A DNA stretch of 64,000 nucleotides, from assembly GCF_003475325.1 (NCBI RefSeq), contig NZ_QRQC01000006.1, positions 35,048 to 99,047 of the forward strand, written 5' to 3'. The notes below the pieces were generated by a model. That model saw only the letters and a list, made by a program, of their open reading frames with translations, searched no databases and was not told where the DNA came from. This DNA comes from Collinsella sp. AF33-16. GTDB lineage: Bacteria > Actinomycetota > Coriobacteriia > Coriobacteriales > Coriobacteriaceae. The translations under genes were made by a program, and so were the position numbers. Positions 1 to 8,003 of the stretch are shown here, in pieces (within the stretch, counting starts at the first letter, position 1; every line of letters begins with the position of its first letter).

Positions 1-689
1 GTCACGGTGCCGTCGGTCGGAGCCTGGACATCAAAATCGATGCAGTCGAGGCTCTGCTCAATGTGCAGAGGGCGCAGCTTGCCGTCGGTGCCGGGGCGGT
101 CGTAGTCGTACAGGCGATAGGTCACATCGCTCGACTGCTGCGTCTCCAAAATGAGCGTGCCGGTCTTGATGGCGTGCACGGTACCGGAATCAATCTGGAA
201 AAAGTCGCCCTTGTGGATCGGCAGCACGTTGAGCATGTCGTCCCAGCGGCCGTCCTTGATCATCAGTGCGGCCTCAGCGCGATCCTTAGCGCGTTGTCCG
301 ACGATGATCGTGGCGCCGGGCTCGCAGTCCAGCACATACCAGCACTCGGTCTTGCCCAGGCTGCCGTTCTCGTGCTTCGCAGCGTATTCGTCGTTGGGAT
401 GAATCTGGATTGAAAGGTCGTCCTTGGCGTCCAGAATCTTAATGAGCAGCGGGAACTCCTTGCCCTCGCAGTTGCCAAAGAGCTCACGGTGCTCGGCCCA
501 CAGCCATGACAGCGTGTGACCGGCGTACGGGCCCTCCGCGATCTGGCAGTCGCCGTTGGGGTGGGCCGAGATGGCCCAGCACTCACCGATGGGGCCCTCG
601 GGAATGTCGTAACCAAATACGGTTTCGAGCTGGCGGCCGCCCCAGATCTTCTCGTGGAAGATCGGCGTCAGTTTAATCAAGTCGGACAT
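1..689 (-). CDS. manA: Mannose-6-phosphate isomerase, class I (partial, 3' end outside window)
   Basis: Interconverts mannose-6-phosphate and fructose-6-phosphate in the cytoplasm. About 229 codons are visible from the ATG at 689, and the frame runs open off the window edge. The cupin metal-site pattern of type I isomerases is present: QIHPND near residue 95 and DAGTVHAI near residue 170 carry the expected zinc-binding histidines. The early IWGG and the later YDYDRP segment also fit the short bacterial form. It lies 72 nt downstream of a GntR regulator on the same strand, so the two are probably co-transcribed. Family membership is clear; the true substrate cannot be told from the sequence. 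Confidence 0.9.
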   Translation of the reverse strand, partial: MSDLIKLTPIFHEKIWGGRQLETVFGYDIPEGPIGECWAISAHPNGDCQIAEGPYAGHTLSWLWAEHRELFGNCEGKEFPLLIKILDAKDDLSIQIHPNDEYAAKHENGSLGKTECWYVLDCEPGATIIVGQRAKDRAEAALMIKDGRWDDMLNVLPIHKGDFFQIDSGTVHAIKTGTLILETQQSSDVTYRLYDYDRPGTDGKLRPLHIEQSLDCIDFDVQAPTDGTV

Positions 690-761
690 GTGCATACTCC
701 CATAAGGTTGTGCGGGTGCCGCGTAAGACAGCTCAAAACGAGCACCCACCGGATTGCAAAA

Positions 762-1481
762 CTAGGCCAGCGTTACGTTGTGCAGCTCAAAGCGGTCGCC
801 TACGTTGTGCGAGATAGAATATTCAAACGCGGTGCCGCTATCCAAGAAGCCAATCTGGTTGAGTTCGAGCAGGGGAGAGCCGGGTTTGGTATCCAGGCGC
901 TCAGCCTCTTCCTCAGTTGCCGCGACAGCGCGAATGGTGCGATGGAAGCTCGAAATCTTCAGCCCGCATTGCTCGCGGATAAAGCCGTAGACCGATCCGT
1001 ACAGGTCCTTCTTTTTAAGGCCCGGGATCAGTTCGAGCGGCATATAGGTGTACTCGATGACGATGGGCTTCTCGTCGACCTGGCGCACGCGCACGATGTG
1101 ATAGGCGAAGTCATCCTCGGCCATTCCCAGCTGGGTCGCAACCTCTGCCGGCGGATTGACGATCGAGAAATCGTAGACCACCGAGGTCACCTTTTCCCCG
1201 CGGTGCTCATACGAAAAGCCCTGGGCACGGTCGTTCTTGCCTTGAAAAAACACCTGGCCGGGAAGTCCCGCCGTGTCCTTGACGTAGGTGCCCGATCCGC
1301 GCCGGCTGGTAATAAGGCCTTCCTCGGTGATCTGCTCAATCGCTCGTTTGACGGTGATTTTGGAAACGCCATAGAGCTCACAGAACTCAACGACGGTGGG
1401 CAACTTATCGCCCGGTTTAAGTGCGCCGTCCTCGATGCTTCGACGGATATCTGCAGCTATCGCCTCGTATTTGGGAATCAT
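762..1481 (-). CDS. GntR/HutC-family transcriptional regulator with UTRA domain
   Basis: A 239-residue DNA-binding repressor or activator. Residues 1-70 form the winged helix typical of GntR proteins: KPGDKLPTVVEFCELYGVSK is the recognition helix region and RRGSGTYV ends the wing. Residues 95-235 match a UTRA ligand domain, which usually binds a phosphorylated sugar. The gene is divergent from the beta-glucoside operon that starts at 1784 and upstream of manA, so control of that operon is the obvious inference. The 300-bp divergent region holds the 12-bp palindrome CTTTCATGAAAG at 1548-1559 and two TTAGAAAG repeats, either of which could be its operator. Confidence 0.9.
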   Translation of the reverse strand: MIPKYEAIAADIRRSIEDGALKPGDKLPTVVEFCELYGVSKITVKRAIEQITEEGLITSRRGSGTYVKDTAGLPGQVFFQGKNDRAQGFSYEHRGEKVTSVVYDFSIVNPPAEVATQLGMAEDDFAYHIVRVRQVDEKPIVIEYTYMPLELIPGLKKKDLYGSVYGFIREQCGLKISSFHRTIRAVAATEEEAERLDTKPGSPLLELNQIGFLDSGTAFEYSISHNVGDRFELHNVTLA

Positions 1482-1589
1482 GCAATCCTCCCTTCATATT
1501 TGCGTCGATATTTAGAAAGTATACCTACTTAGAAAGCATCCATATGGCTTTCATGAAAGAAGTTCGATAAAGAAAAATGAAAAAGACGC

Positions 1590-1617
1590 TTTACATAGAA
1601 AATTAGAGCGCTATAGT
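1590..1617 (+). promoter_or_regulatory. Putative sigma-70 promoter of the beta-glucoside operon
   Basis: TTTACA at 1590-1595 and TATAGT at 1612-1617 are 16 bp apart. This gives a leader of about 160 nt before the ATG at 1784. The candidate GntR operators at 1511-1559 lie just upstream. No experimental start is known. Confidence 0.5.
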
Positions 1618-1657
1618 TACAGACAACAAGCGAGATGCATTGGCGTTTCCTTGTACT

Positions 1658-1751
1658 GTTTGGGGACGGCTTTGTTTTGGCGGGTTGGATATCGGTATGA
1701 CCGGTGCGCGCCCGCGCCGGATAACCTGCCAAAGCAAACCCGTCTCCAACC
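1658..1751. repeat. Long imperfect inverted repeat in the 5' leader of the beta-glucoside operon
   Basis: Two 29-nt arms (1658-1686 and 1723-1751) match at 24 of 29 positions as inverted copies, separated by 36 nt that hold a small GC-rich hairpin. In RNA the arms would pair almost fully with G-U pairs. The right-arm core AACCTGCCAAAGCAAACC recurs with small changes at 5599-5623, before the ROK kinase gene. It therefore looks like a dispersed repeat and not a gene-specific leader. Confidence 0.75.
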
Positions 1752-1783
1752 GGAAGCTCTAGAACACGAAAGCGAGGACTTTG

Positions 1784-3184
1784 ATGGCACAGTATCAGCT
1801 GCCCCGTGACTTCTTTTTTGGCGCTGCTATGTCCGGCCCGCAGACTGAGGGTCAGTGGAACCAGGGCGGCAAGCTCGAGAACCTGTGGGACACCTGGTCC
1901 ATCCAGGATCTGGGTTCGTTCTACAACTGCGTTGGCTCTTATGCCGGCAATGACTTTATGGCCAAGTACCAGGAAGACTTTCGCATTTTGAAGGACTTGG
2001 GCCTGAATACCTATCGCACTTCCATCCAGTGGAGTCGTCTGCTCGATGCCGACGGCAACCTTAATGGGGAGGGCGCTGCATGGTATCACGAGCTGTTCCG
2101 CGCCTCTCGCGAGGCCGGCCTGGAGCCGTTTGTCAACTTGTACCACTTTGACATGCCCACCTACCTCTTTAACCGCGGCGGCTGGGAGAGCCGTGAGGTC
2201 GTCGAGGCTTACGCGCATTACGCCGACGTCGCCTTCCACGAGTTTGGCCAGGAGATTAAGTACTGGTTCACCTTTAACGAGCCCATCGTCGAGCCCGAGC
2301 AGCGCTATCAGGAGGGTGTGTGGTTCCCGCAGCTCCACGACTTCAACCGCGCCCGCACCGTGCAGTATCACATCTCGCTGGCGCACGCGCTGGCCGTGGC
2401 CAACTATCGTCGCGCCTATGACGAGGGCGCTATTCGCGCCGATGCCAAGATCGGCATGATCAACTGCTTTACCCCGGTCTACACCAAGGAGAACCCCAGC
2501 GAGGCAGACCTCGAGGCCGTGCGTATGACCAGCGGCATCAACAACCGCTGGTGGCTTGACCTCATTACCAAGGGCGAGCTCCCTGCCGACGTGCTCGAAA
2601 GCCTGGCCGAGGGCGGCGTTAAGCTCCCGTTCCGCGCCGGCGACCAAGAGATTCTTAAGCAGGGTGTTGTCGACTGGCTCGGCTGCAACTACTACCACCC
2701 CACGCGCGTTCAGGCGCCGGCGAGCAAGATTGACCAGTACGGCCTGCCGCACTTTGCCGACGAGTACGTGTGGCCCGACGCCGTTATGAACGAGAGCCGC
2801 GGCTGGGAGATCTACCCGCAGGGCCTCTACGACTTTGGCATGGACTGCGCCAAGAACTACCCCGATCTTGAGTGGTTCGTTTCCGAGAACGGCATCGGCA
2901 TCATGGACGAATACAAGAACCGTGACGCCGAAGGAACCATCCAGGATGACTACCGCGTCGACTTTGTACGTCAACACCTGGAGTGGGTTGCCAAGGCAAT
3001 TGCCGAGGGCGCCAAGTGCCGCGGATACCATTATTGGGCCGTCATCGATAACTGGTCTTGGGCGAACGCCTTTAAGAATCGCTATGGCTTTGTCGAGGTC
3101 GATTTGATGGATGGTTATAAGCGCCGTCTTAAGAAGTCGGCGGCCTGGCTCAAACAGGTCGCCACGACCCACGTGGTTGATTAG
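1784..3184 (+). CDS. Glycoside hydrolase family 1, probable 6-phospho-beta-glucosidase
   Basis: A cytoplasmic GH1 enzyme of 466 residues, predicted to hydrolyse PTS-imported, phosphorylated beta-glucosides. The acid/base glutamate sits in FTFNEPI (near residue 165) and the nucleophile in VSENGIG (near 367). The segment SWANAFKNRYGF lacks the glutamate that ordinary beta-glucosidases use to hold the sugar 6-OH and keeps the Lys/Tyr pair of 6-phospho enzymes. I prefer the ATG at 1784 over the TTG at 1781 because of the GCGAGG ribosome site. PTS IIC, IIB and IIA genes follow. A 6-phospho-beta-galactosidase role cannot be excluded, but the window has a better lacG at 54985-56424. Confidence 0.88.
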   Translation: MAQYQLPRDFFFGAAMSGPQTEGQWNQGGKLENLWDTWSIQDLGSFYNCVGSYAGNDFMAKYQEDFRILKDLGLNTYRTSIQWSRLLDADGNLNGEGAAWYHELFRASREAGLEPFVNLYHFDMPTYLFNRGGWESREVVEAYAHYADVAFHEFGQEIKYWFTFNEPIVEPEQRYQEGVWFPQLHDFNRARTVQYHISLAHALAVANYRRAYDEGAIRADAKIGMINCFTPVYTKENPSEADLEAVRMTSGINNRWWLDLITKGELPADVLESLAEGGVKLPFRAGDQEILKQGVVDWLGCNYYHPTRVQAPASKIDQYGLPHFADEYVWPDAVMNESRGWEIYPQGLYDFGMDCAKNYPDLEWFVSENGIGIMDEYKNRDAEGTIQDDYRVDFVRQHLEWVAKAIAEGAKCRGYHYWAVIDNWSWANAFKNRYGFVEVDLMDGYKRRLKKSAAWLKQVATTHVVD

Positions 3185-3304
3185 CGATCGGGCGAACGCC
3201 CAGACCGCGCGCCGCCGCGCGCAACACATGGCACATCTGGTGGCAGAGGGCGACAGACCACCGTGCGCATAGGAAAAGGCCGGATTTGAAAGTTAGGAGC
3301 AATC

Positions 3305-4648
3305 ATGGCCAGTGACAACGGAAAGAGCTTCCTCGACAAGTTTGCCGAGGTCTCTGCGAAGGTGGGAAACCAGGTTCACCTGCGTTCCCTGCGTGACGCC
3401 TTCGCGACCATCACGCCGCTCTATATCCTTGCGGGTATCGCGGTTCTTATTAACAACGTCGTGTTCCCCCTGTTCCCGCTCGATGCGGCGGGCCTTGCCA
3501 ATCTTCAGACGTGGGGTTCGGCAATTACGCTGGGCACCCTCAACGTCTCTGCCATTATCTTGGCCGGATTGATTGGCTACAGCCTCGCTAAGAACAAGCG
3601 TTTCGATAACCCGCTTGCTTGCGTGGTCGTCGCTATCTCTGCTTTCGTCATCATGATGCCGCAGCAGGTCACCGCCACGCTTGCCGCCACGAGCCCGCTG
3701 CTCACCGACAAGATCACCTCCGCCGAGGTCACGGGCGCCCTTTCGACTGCCAACACCGGCACCAACGGTCTGTTCTCGGCTATTATCATCGCCCTGCTTT
3801 CCGTCTCGCTCTTCATCAAGATTTCTGGCGTCGAGAAGCTCAAGGTTAAGCTGGGCGAGGGCGTGCCTCCCGCGGTCTCCAACTCCTTCAACGTCATGAT
3901 CCCGATGCTGCTCAACCTCGCGATCTTCGCTCTTGCCGCAGCCCTGCTCGCCGTGTGCGCCGGCACCGATCTGTGCACCATCATCTCCACGTGCATCTCC
4001 AACCCGCTCAAGAGCATCATGAACGCCGGTCCGTGGGCTGTTATCCTCATCTACACCCTTGCTAACCTGCTGTTCTGCGTCGGTATTCACCAGTCCACCA
4101 TCTCTGGCGCTACCGTCGAGCCGATCCTGACCATGCTCATCGTCGACAACATGGCTACCTTTGCCGCCGGTGGCACCATCCAGCCCGATCACTACATGAA
4201 CATGCAGATCGTTAACAGCTTCGCCCTCATCGGCGGCTCGGGCTGCACCCTCATGCTTCTGCTCGACACGCTCCTGTTCTCCAAGAACAAGGCTTCCGAG
4301 ACCGTTTCCAAGATGGCTATCCTGCCTGGTCTGTTCAACATCAACGAGCCGGTTATCTACGGTTACCCCATCGTGTACAACCTGCCGCTCATGATTCCGT
4401 TTGTCCTTCTTCCCGATCTGTTCATCGGCATCACCTATGGCCTTACCTGCGCAGGCATCATCAGCCCCTGCATCGCCCAGGTGCCCTGGACTATGCCTCC
4501 CGTCATCAATGCCCTGCTCGCTACGGGCTTTGACTGGCGCGCCGGCGTGTGGCAGGCTCTCGAGATTGTCATTGGCATGGCCGTCTACCTGCCCTTTATG
4601 AAGATTTCCGAGAAGGCAATCGCCAAGCAGGAGGCTCTCGCCGAGTAG
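3305..4648 (+). CDS. PTS system, lactose/cellobiose-family permease subunit IIC
   Basis: Integral membrane sugar channel of 447 residues, the size expected for a free-standing CelB-like EIIC. About ten hydrophobic segments are visible. The loop NINEPVIYGYPIV near residue 345 is the substrate-site signature of the Lac family (NxNEPxxxG). The N-terminal motif FLDKFAEVSAKVGNQVHLRSLRDAF is likewise family-typical. The start has a GTTAGGAG ribosome site. Separate IIB and IIA genes follow at 4809 and 5121, so this is a split three-gene transporter. The adjacent GH1 enzyme suggests a beta-glucoside such as cellobiose. Confidence 0.93.
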   Translation: MASDNGKSFLDKFAEVSAKVGNQVHLRSLRDAFATITPLYILAGIAVLINNVVFPLFPLDAAGLANLQTWGSAITLGTLNVSAIILAGLIGYSLAKNKRFDNPLACVVVAISAFVIMMPQQVTATLAATSPLLTDKITSAEVTGALSTANTGTNGLFSAIIIALLSVSLFIKISGVEKLKVKLGEGVPPAVSNSFNVMIPMLLNLAIFALAAALLAVCAGTDLCTIISTCISNPLKSIMNAGPWAVILIYTLANLLFCVGIHQSTISGATVEPILTMLIVDNMATFAAGGTIQPDHYMNMQIVNSFALIGGSGCTLMLLLDTLLFSKNKASETVSKMAILPGLFNINEPVIYGYPIVYNLPLMIPFVLLPDLFIGITYGLTCAGIISPCIAQVPWTMPPVINALLATGFDWRAGVWQALEIVIGMAVYLPFMKISEKAIAKQEALAE

Positions 4649-4675
4649 AACGCCTAACGTTCGTCCCTTTCACCG

Positions 4676-4710
4676 CTGCGGGCGCCGGTACGCGGTGCCG
4701 GTGCCCGCAG
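4676..4710 (+). other. GC-rich intercistronic hairpin between IIC and IIB
   Basis: CTGCGGGC and GCCCGCAG bracket an inner CCGG/CCGG stem. There is no clear U tract, so it may stabilise or process the mRNA. A weak terminator that lowers IIB/IIA expression is possible. Confidence 0.5.
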
Positions 4711-4808
4711 CTCTCTCCCTTGTGTAAAGACGCAGGGGTTGGGCACAATAGCCGCAAGGAATAAAACCAGTCGTCGTCTGCGCGCCGCGCAGTTATAAGG
4801 AGGAAACC

Positions 4809-5111
4809 ATGAAGAAGATCATGCTCTGCTGCAATGCCGGTATGTCCACGAGCCTGCTGGTCCAGAAGATGCAGGCCGAGGTTGCAAACCGTGGTCTGGA
4901 TATCGAGATCGAGGCTCGTCCCATGAACGAGGCCCACGATCACCTGGACGAGTGCGACATGTTGTTGCTTGGCCCGCAGATCGGCTACACCAAGGGCGAT
5001 TTTGAGAAGGAGGCCGCCGGTCGTTTCCCGGTCGAGGTCATCAACATGGTCGACTATGGCCGCATGAACGCTGCCGGCATCATCGACCACTGCGTCAGCG
5101 TGATGGGCTAG
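4809..5111 (+). CDS. PTS system, lactose/cellobiose-family subunit IIB
   Basis: A 100-residue soluble phosphocarrier that takes phosphate from IIA and passes it to the incoming sugar. The P-loop-like start KKIMLCCNAGMSTSLLVQKM holds the phosphorylated cysteine (the second of the CC pair, near residue 8) in the family pattern CxxGxSTS. The length equals that of CelA/ChbB proteins. An excellent AAGGAGG site precedes the ATG. The gene follows IIC and is directly followed by IIA, whose reading frame begins within about 10 nt of the IIB stop. Confidence 0.94.
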   Translation: MKKIMLCCNAGMSTSLLVQKMQAEVANRGLDIEIEARPMNEAHDHLDECDMLLLGPQIGYTKGDFEKEAAGRFPVEVINMVDYGRMNAAGIIDHCVSVMG

Positions 5112-5120
5112 GTGCTCCGC

Positions 5121-5453
5121 ATGGAGGATATGAACGAGTTGCAGATGACCTGCTTCGAGATCATCAGCTACGTCGGTACCGCCAAGAGCATGTACATCAA
5201 TGCCGTGCAAAAGGCCAAGGAGGGCGATTTTGACGCTGCCGAGGAGCTTATCAAGCAGGGCGACGAGGCCTATAACGGTGGCCACGATGTCCATATGGGG
5301 CTCCTTAAAAAGGAGGCCAACGGCGAGCGTAACGGCGAGGCCCCGCTGATTCTGCTGCATGCCGAGGACCAGATGGCAGGCACCGAGACCATGCGCGTCA
5401 TGGCGACGGAGCTCATCGAGATCCACAAGCAGCTGCAGGCACTTAAGGCCTAG
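5121..5453 (+). CDS. PTS system, lactose/cellobiose-family subunit IIA
   Basis: A small helical phosphocarrier of the LacF/CelC type, about 110 residues. The region AYNGGHDVHMGLLKKEANG and the later LILLHAEDQMAGTE contain the histidines of this family; the one in LLHAEDQ is the expected phosphorylation site. Possible starts are GTG 5112, ATG 5121 and ATG 5130. I chose 5121 because AGGTG lies at a workable distance and the protein then begins MEDMNELQMTCFEI. The gene sits end-to-end with IIB, consistent with translational coupling. A strong terminator follows at 5512. Confidence 0.92.
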   Translation: MEDMNELQMTCFEIISYVGTAKSMYINAVQKAKEGDFDAAEELIKQGDEAYNGGHDVHMGLLKKEANGERNGEAPLILLHAEDQMAGTETMRVMATELIEIHKQLQALKA

Positions 5454-5511
5454 TCGGCGTTATCGCCGCGACGGACCGTGCGGTCCAACAGACAACAGAG
5501 CCCCTTTGACG

Positions 5512-5547
5512 GGCGCCGGGAGTCTCCGCCTCCCGGCGCCTTTTTTT
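5512..5547 (+). terminator. Rho-independent terminator of the beta-glucoside operon
   Basis: An 11-bp stem (GGCGCCGGGAG with CTCCCGGCGCC) is followed by seven T residues. It lies 58 nt after the IIA stop. Confidence 0.92.
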
Positions 5548-5598
5548 GGGGATGGTCTTGCGCGGTCTGTTGAGCGGTTAATTGCGTTTCCCCAGATA

Positions 5599-5623
5599 AA
5601 ACCTGCCAAAACAAACCTGTCCC
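5599..5623. repeat. Second copy of the CCTGCCAAAACAAACC repeat
   Basis: This 25-bp stretch matches the right arm of the inverted repeat at 1723-1751 with few changes and lies just upstream of the ROK kinase. It ends in GTCCC, like several other intergenic palindromes of the window. Confidence 0.6.
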
Positions 5624-5692
5624 TTTTTGGTAGGTTTTTGCCTTGGGAGCGGTACCATACTGGCAATGTTTAAACGAGAAAGGTGGGCTCCC

Positions 5693-6646
5693 ATGGAACC
5701 TAAGCAGTACTACATCGGCATTGACGTCGGCGGCACTTCGGTCAAGGAGGGTCTGTTCGACGAGGACGGCAACCTGCTGGCCAAGGCCAGCGTGCCTACG
5801 CCTCCTATCGTTGACGCCGCGGGCTTTGCCGCGGTGACCGAGGCTATCGACCAGGTGGTCGCCAAGGCTCAGATTCCGCGTGCCTTTGTGGCGGGCATTG
5901 GTCTGGCCGTTCCGTGCCCCATCCCGGCATCGGGCGATGCCAAGGTCAAGGCCAACATTGCCATTAACCTGCCCGAGCTGAGAGTCGCCATTCAGGAGCA
6001 CTGCCCCGACGCGGTCGTTAAGTACGAGAACGATGCCAACGCCGCTGCCATGGGCGAGGCCTGGCTCGGCTCTGCCAAGGGCGTGCAGAACGTGGTGATG
6101 GTCACCATCGGTACCGGCGTGGGCGGCGGCGTTATCGTTAACGGCGACGTGGTATCGGGTGTTGTGGGCGCCGGCGGCGAGATTGGCCACATGTGCCTGA
6201 ACCCGGCCGAGGAGCGCACCTGTGGCTGTGGCGGCCATGGCCACCTGGAGCAGTATTCCAGCGCCACCGGCGTGGTGAGCAACTACCTTGCCGAGTGCAA
6301 GAAGGCGGGCGTCGAGCCCATCGAGCTCACCGGCCCCTCCGATTCCAAGGACGTGTTCCAGGCCTGCCGCGAGGGTGACAAGCTCGCGCTTGCCGCGGCC
6401 GATACCATGGCCGACTATCTCGGCCGCGCACTGGCGCTTATTGCCAACGTGGTTGATCCCGAGATGTTCCTCATCGGCGGCGGCGCCTCCGCCTCGGCCG
6501 ATGTCTACCTCGACAAGGTTCGCGAGCACTTTAAGCAGTACGCGCTTTCCGCCTCGCGCGAGACACCCATCAATGTCGCTTCGCTCGGAAACGACGCCGG
6601 CATCATCGGTGCCGCCTACGTAGCCCTGCGCGCCGCCGGTAAATAG
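5693..6646 (+). CDS. ROK-family sugar kinase (glucokinase-like)
   Basis: A 317-residue cytoplasmic kinase, probably glucose- or hexosamine-phosphorylating. The ATP site GIDVGGTSVKEG is at residue 8, the catalytic region ENDANAAAMGEAWLG near 117 and a second phosphate loop GTGVGGGVIVNG near 140. The ROK zinc site is unusual: it reads CGCGGHGHLE, so the last cysteine of CxCGxxGCxE is replaced by histidine, which could still bind zinc. I chose the ATG at 5693 because of the GAAAGGTGG site seven bases upstream; longer readings have no such site. The gene is behind the terminator of the PTS operon, so it likely has its own promoter. It could act on the glucose released by the GH1 enzyme. Confidence 0.9.
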   Translation: MEPKQYYIGIDVGGTSVKEGLFDEDGNLLAKASVPTPPIVDAAGFAAVTEAIDQVVAKAQIPRAFVAGIGLAVPCPIPASGDAKVKANIAINLPELRVAIQEHCPDAVVKYENDANAAAMGEAWLGSAKGVQNVVMVTIGTGVGGGVIVNGDVVSGVVGAGGEIGHMCLNPAEERTCGCGGHGHLEQYSSATGVVSNYLAECKKAGVEPIELTGPSDSKDVFQACREGDKLALAAADTMADYLGRALALIANVVDPEMFLIGGGASASADVYLDKVREHFKQYALSASRETPINVASLGNDAGIIGAAYVALRAAGK

Positions 6647-6647
6647 C

Positions 6648-6689
6648 TGGTGCAAGGGGGACAGGTTACTTTGCACCAACATGGTGCAA
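6648..6689. repeat. Three TGGTGCAA/TTGCACCA repeats with GGGACA core
   Basis: TGGTGCAA (6648), TTGCACCA (6671) and TGGTGCAA (6682) surround GGGGGACAGG and are followed by GGGACAG. It resembles the other GGGGAC-containing palindromes in the window. Confidence 0.55.
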
Positions 6690-6812
6690 AAGGGACAGCC
6701 TTGGCCCCCGTGCCTGCCCCAATTTGTGCCGCGGCCCTTCCATCTCATAGGGTTCGGCGTCAGCGTGCTACCATAGCTACGTCCAAGTACACATATCAAG
6801 TGGAGGATATCC

Positions 6813-7736
6813 ATGGCAAACGTTCTTGTCTTTGGTCACCAGAACCCCGATAACGACGCCATCATGAGCGCCGTCGTCCTGTCCCAGCTGCTCAACCAGG
6901 TTGAGTATGCCGGCAACACCTACGAGGCCTGCGCCCTTGGTCAGCTTCCGGCCGAGTCCGCCAAGCTGCTCGCCGACGCCGGCATCGCCGAGCCCCGCGT
7001 GATCGAGTCCGTCGAGGCCGGTCAGCTCGTCGTCCTCACCGACCACAACGAGTCCGCCCAGTCCGTCGCCGGCCTTAAGGACGCCACGGTCTTTGGCGTT
7101 GTCGACCATCACCGCATCGGCGACTTCGAGACCGCCGGCCCGCTGCACTACATCTGCCTACCCTGGGGTTCCAGCTGCACCATCGTCACCAAGCTCGCCG
7201 GCGTGCTCGGCGTTGAGCTTTCCGATGTCCAGGCCAAGCTGCTGCTCTCGGCCATGATGACCGATACGCTCATGCTCAAGAGCCCCACCACCACCGATGT
7301 CGACCGCGCCGTCGCCGCCAAGCTCGGCGAGCAGGTGGGCGTCGACCCGGTCAAGTTTGGCATGGAGGTCTTCCTCACTCGTCCGTCCGGCTCCTTCACC
7401 GCAGCCGAGATGGTCGGCAACGACATCAAGATGTTCGAGCCTGCCGGCAAGAAGCTGCTCATCGGCCAGTACGAGACCGTCGACAAGAGCCGTGCGCTTG
7501 GCATGATTGACGAGATCCGCGAGGCCATGCGCGCCTACGCCGCCGAGAAGGGTGCTGACGGCATCGTCCTGTGCATCACTGACATCATGGAGGAGGGCTC
7601 GCAGGTCCTGCTCGAGGGCGAGACTGAGGCCGCTCAGAAGGGCCTGGGCATTGCCGACGAGCACGACGGCGTCTGGATGCCGGGTGTCCTCTCCCGTAAG
7701 AAGCAGGTCGCTGCCCCCATCATGGCCGCCTGCTAG
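6813..7736 (+). CDS. ppaC: Manganese-dependent inorganic pyrophosphatase (DHH family)
   Basis: Hydrolyses pyrophosphate to phosphate, pulling biosynthetic reactions forward in the cytoplasm. The 307-residue length fits family II enzymes. All metal motifs are visible: GHQNPDNDAIMSA at residue 7, TDHNE near 73, VVDHHRIGDF near 94 and MMTDTLMLKSPTTT near 148. The C-terminal substrate motif is SRKKQ. A GTGGAGG site precedes the ATG. The gene is monocistronic: an intergenic repeat lies upstream and a strong terminator downstream. Confidence 0.97.
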   Translation: MANVLVFGHQNPDNDAIMSAVVLSQLLNQVEYAGNTYEACALGQLPAESAKLLADAGIAEPRVIESVEAGQLVVLTDHNESAQSVAGLKDATVFGVVDHHRIGDFETAGPLHYICLPWGSSCTIVTKLAGVLGVELSDVQAKLLLSAMMTDTLMLKSPTTTDVDRAVAAKLGEQVGVDPVKFGMEVFLTRPSGSFTAAEMVGNDIKMFEPAGKKLLIGQYETVDKSRALGMIDEIREAMRAYAAEKGADGIVLCITDIMEEGSQVLLEGETEAAQKGLGIADEHDGVWMPGVLSRKKQVAAPIMAAC

Positions 7737-7756
7737 GTTTAGTTGACCAAACGCTA

Positions 7757-7796
7757 CGACCGGATCGCGGACGCCCCGCGCTCCGGTCGTTTTTTG
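7757..7796 (+). terminator. Rho-independent terminator after ppaC
   Basis: CGACCGG pairs with CCGGTCG around a GC-rich loop, followed by seven T residues. Confidence 0.88.
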
Positions 7797-7838
7797 TGCA
7801 CGGTGCCGCGTCGTCTTTTGGACAGGCGTGCCCGTGCC

Positions 7839-7859
7839 GTTGAACAAATAATGTTCAAC
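7839..7859. promoter_or_regulatory. Perfect palindrome upstream of nhaA, possible operator
   Basis: GTTGAACA and TGTTCAAC are exact inverted copies separated by five AT bases. The spacing differs from the GAAC-N4-GTTC form of actinobacterial LexA sites. The cognate regulator is unknown. Confidence 0.4.
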
Positions 7860-7934
7860 CTGTGGTTCCGCTTTTCGGCCATGCCTGCGTGCTTGTCGTG
7901 CAGGGTAGGCTAGATGCAAGCGTAATACGTTAGA

Positions 7935-7989
7935 GCGCGGCGCCGCCACTTGGGCGGGCCGTGCTTTTTTAAGACGGGAGCTTTCCCGT
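7935..7989 (+). promoter_or_regulatory. nhaA leader with terminator-like hairpin and start-proximal hairpin
   Basis: A GC-rich stem (7935-7964) followed by six T residues has the form of an intrinsic terminator inside the leader. A second hairpin (ACGGGA with TCCCGT, 7974-7989) ends just before the AAAGGAG ribosome site of nhaA. The arrangement suggests attenuation or a riboswitch. No known ion-riboswitch consensus could be matched by eye. Confidence 0.45.
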
Positions 7990-8003
7990 GAAAGGAGCCG
8001 CCC

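Noticed and set aside
7839..7859. LexA (SOS) box
   Set aside because: GAAC and GTTC are seven bases apart, not four as in actinobacterial LexA sites, and the gene is not an SOS function.
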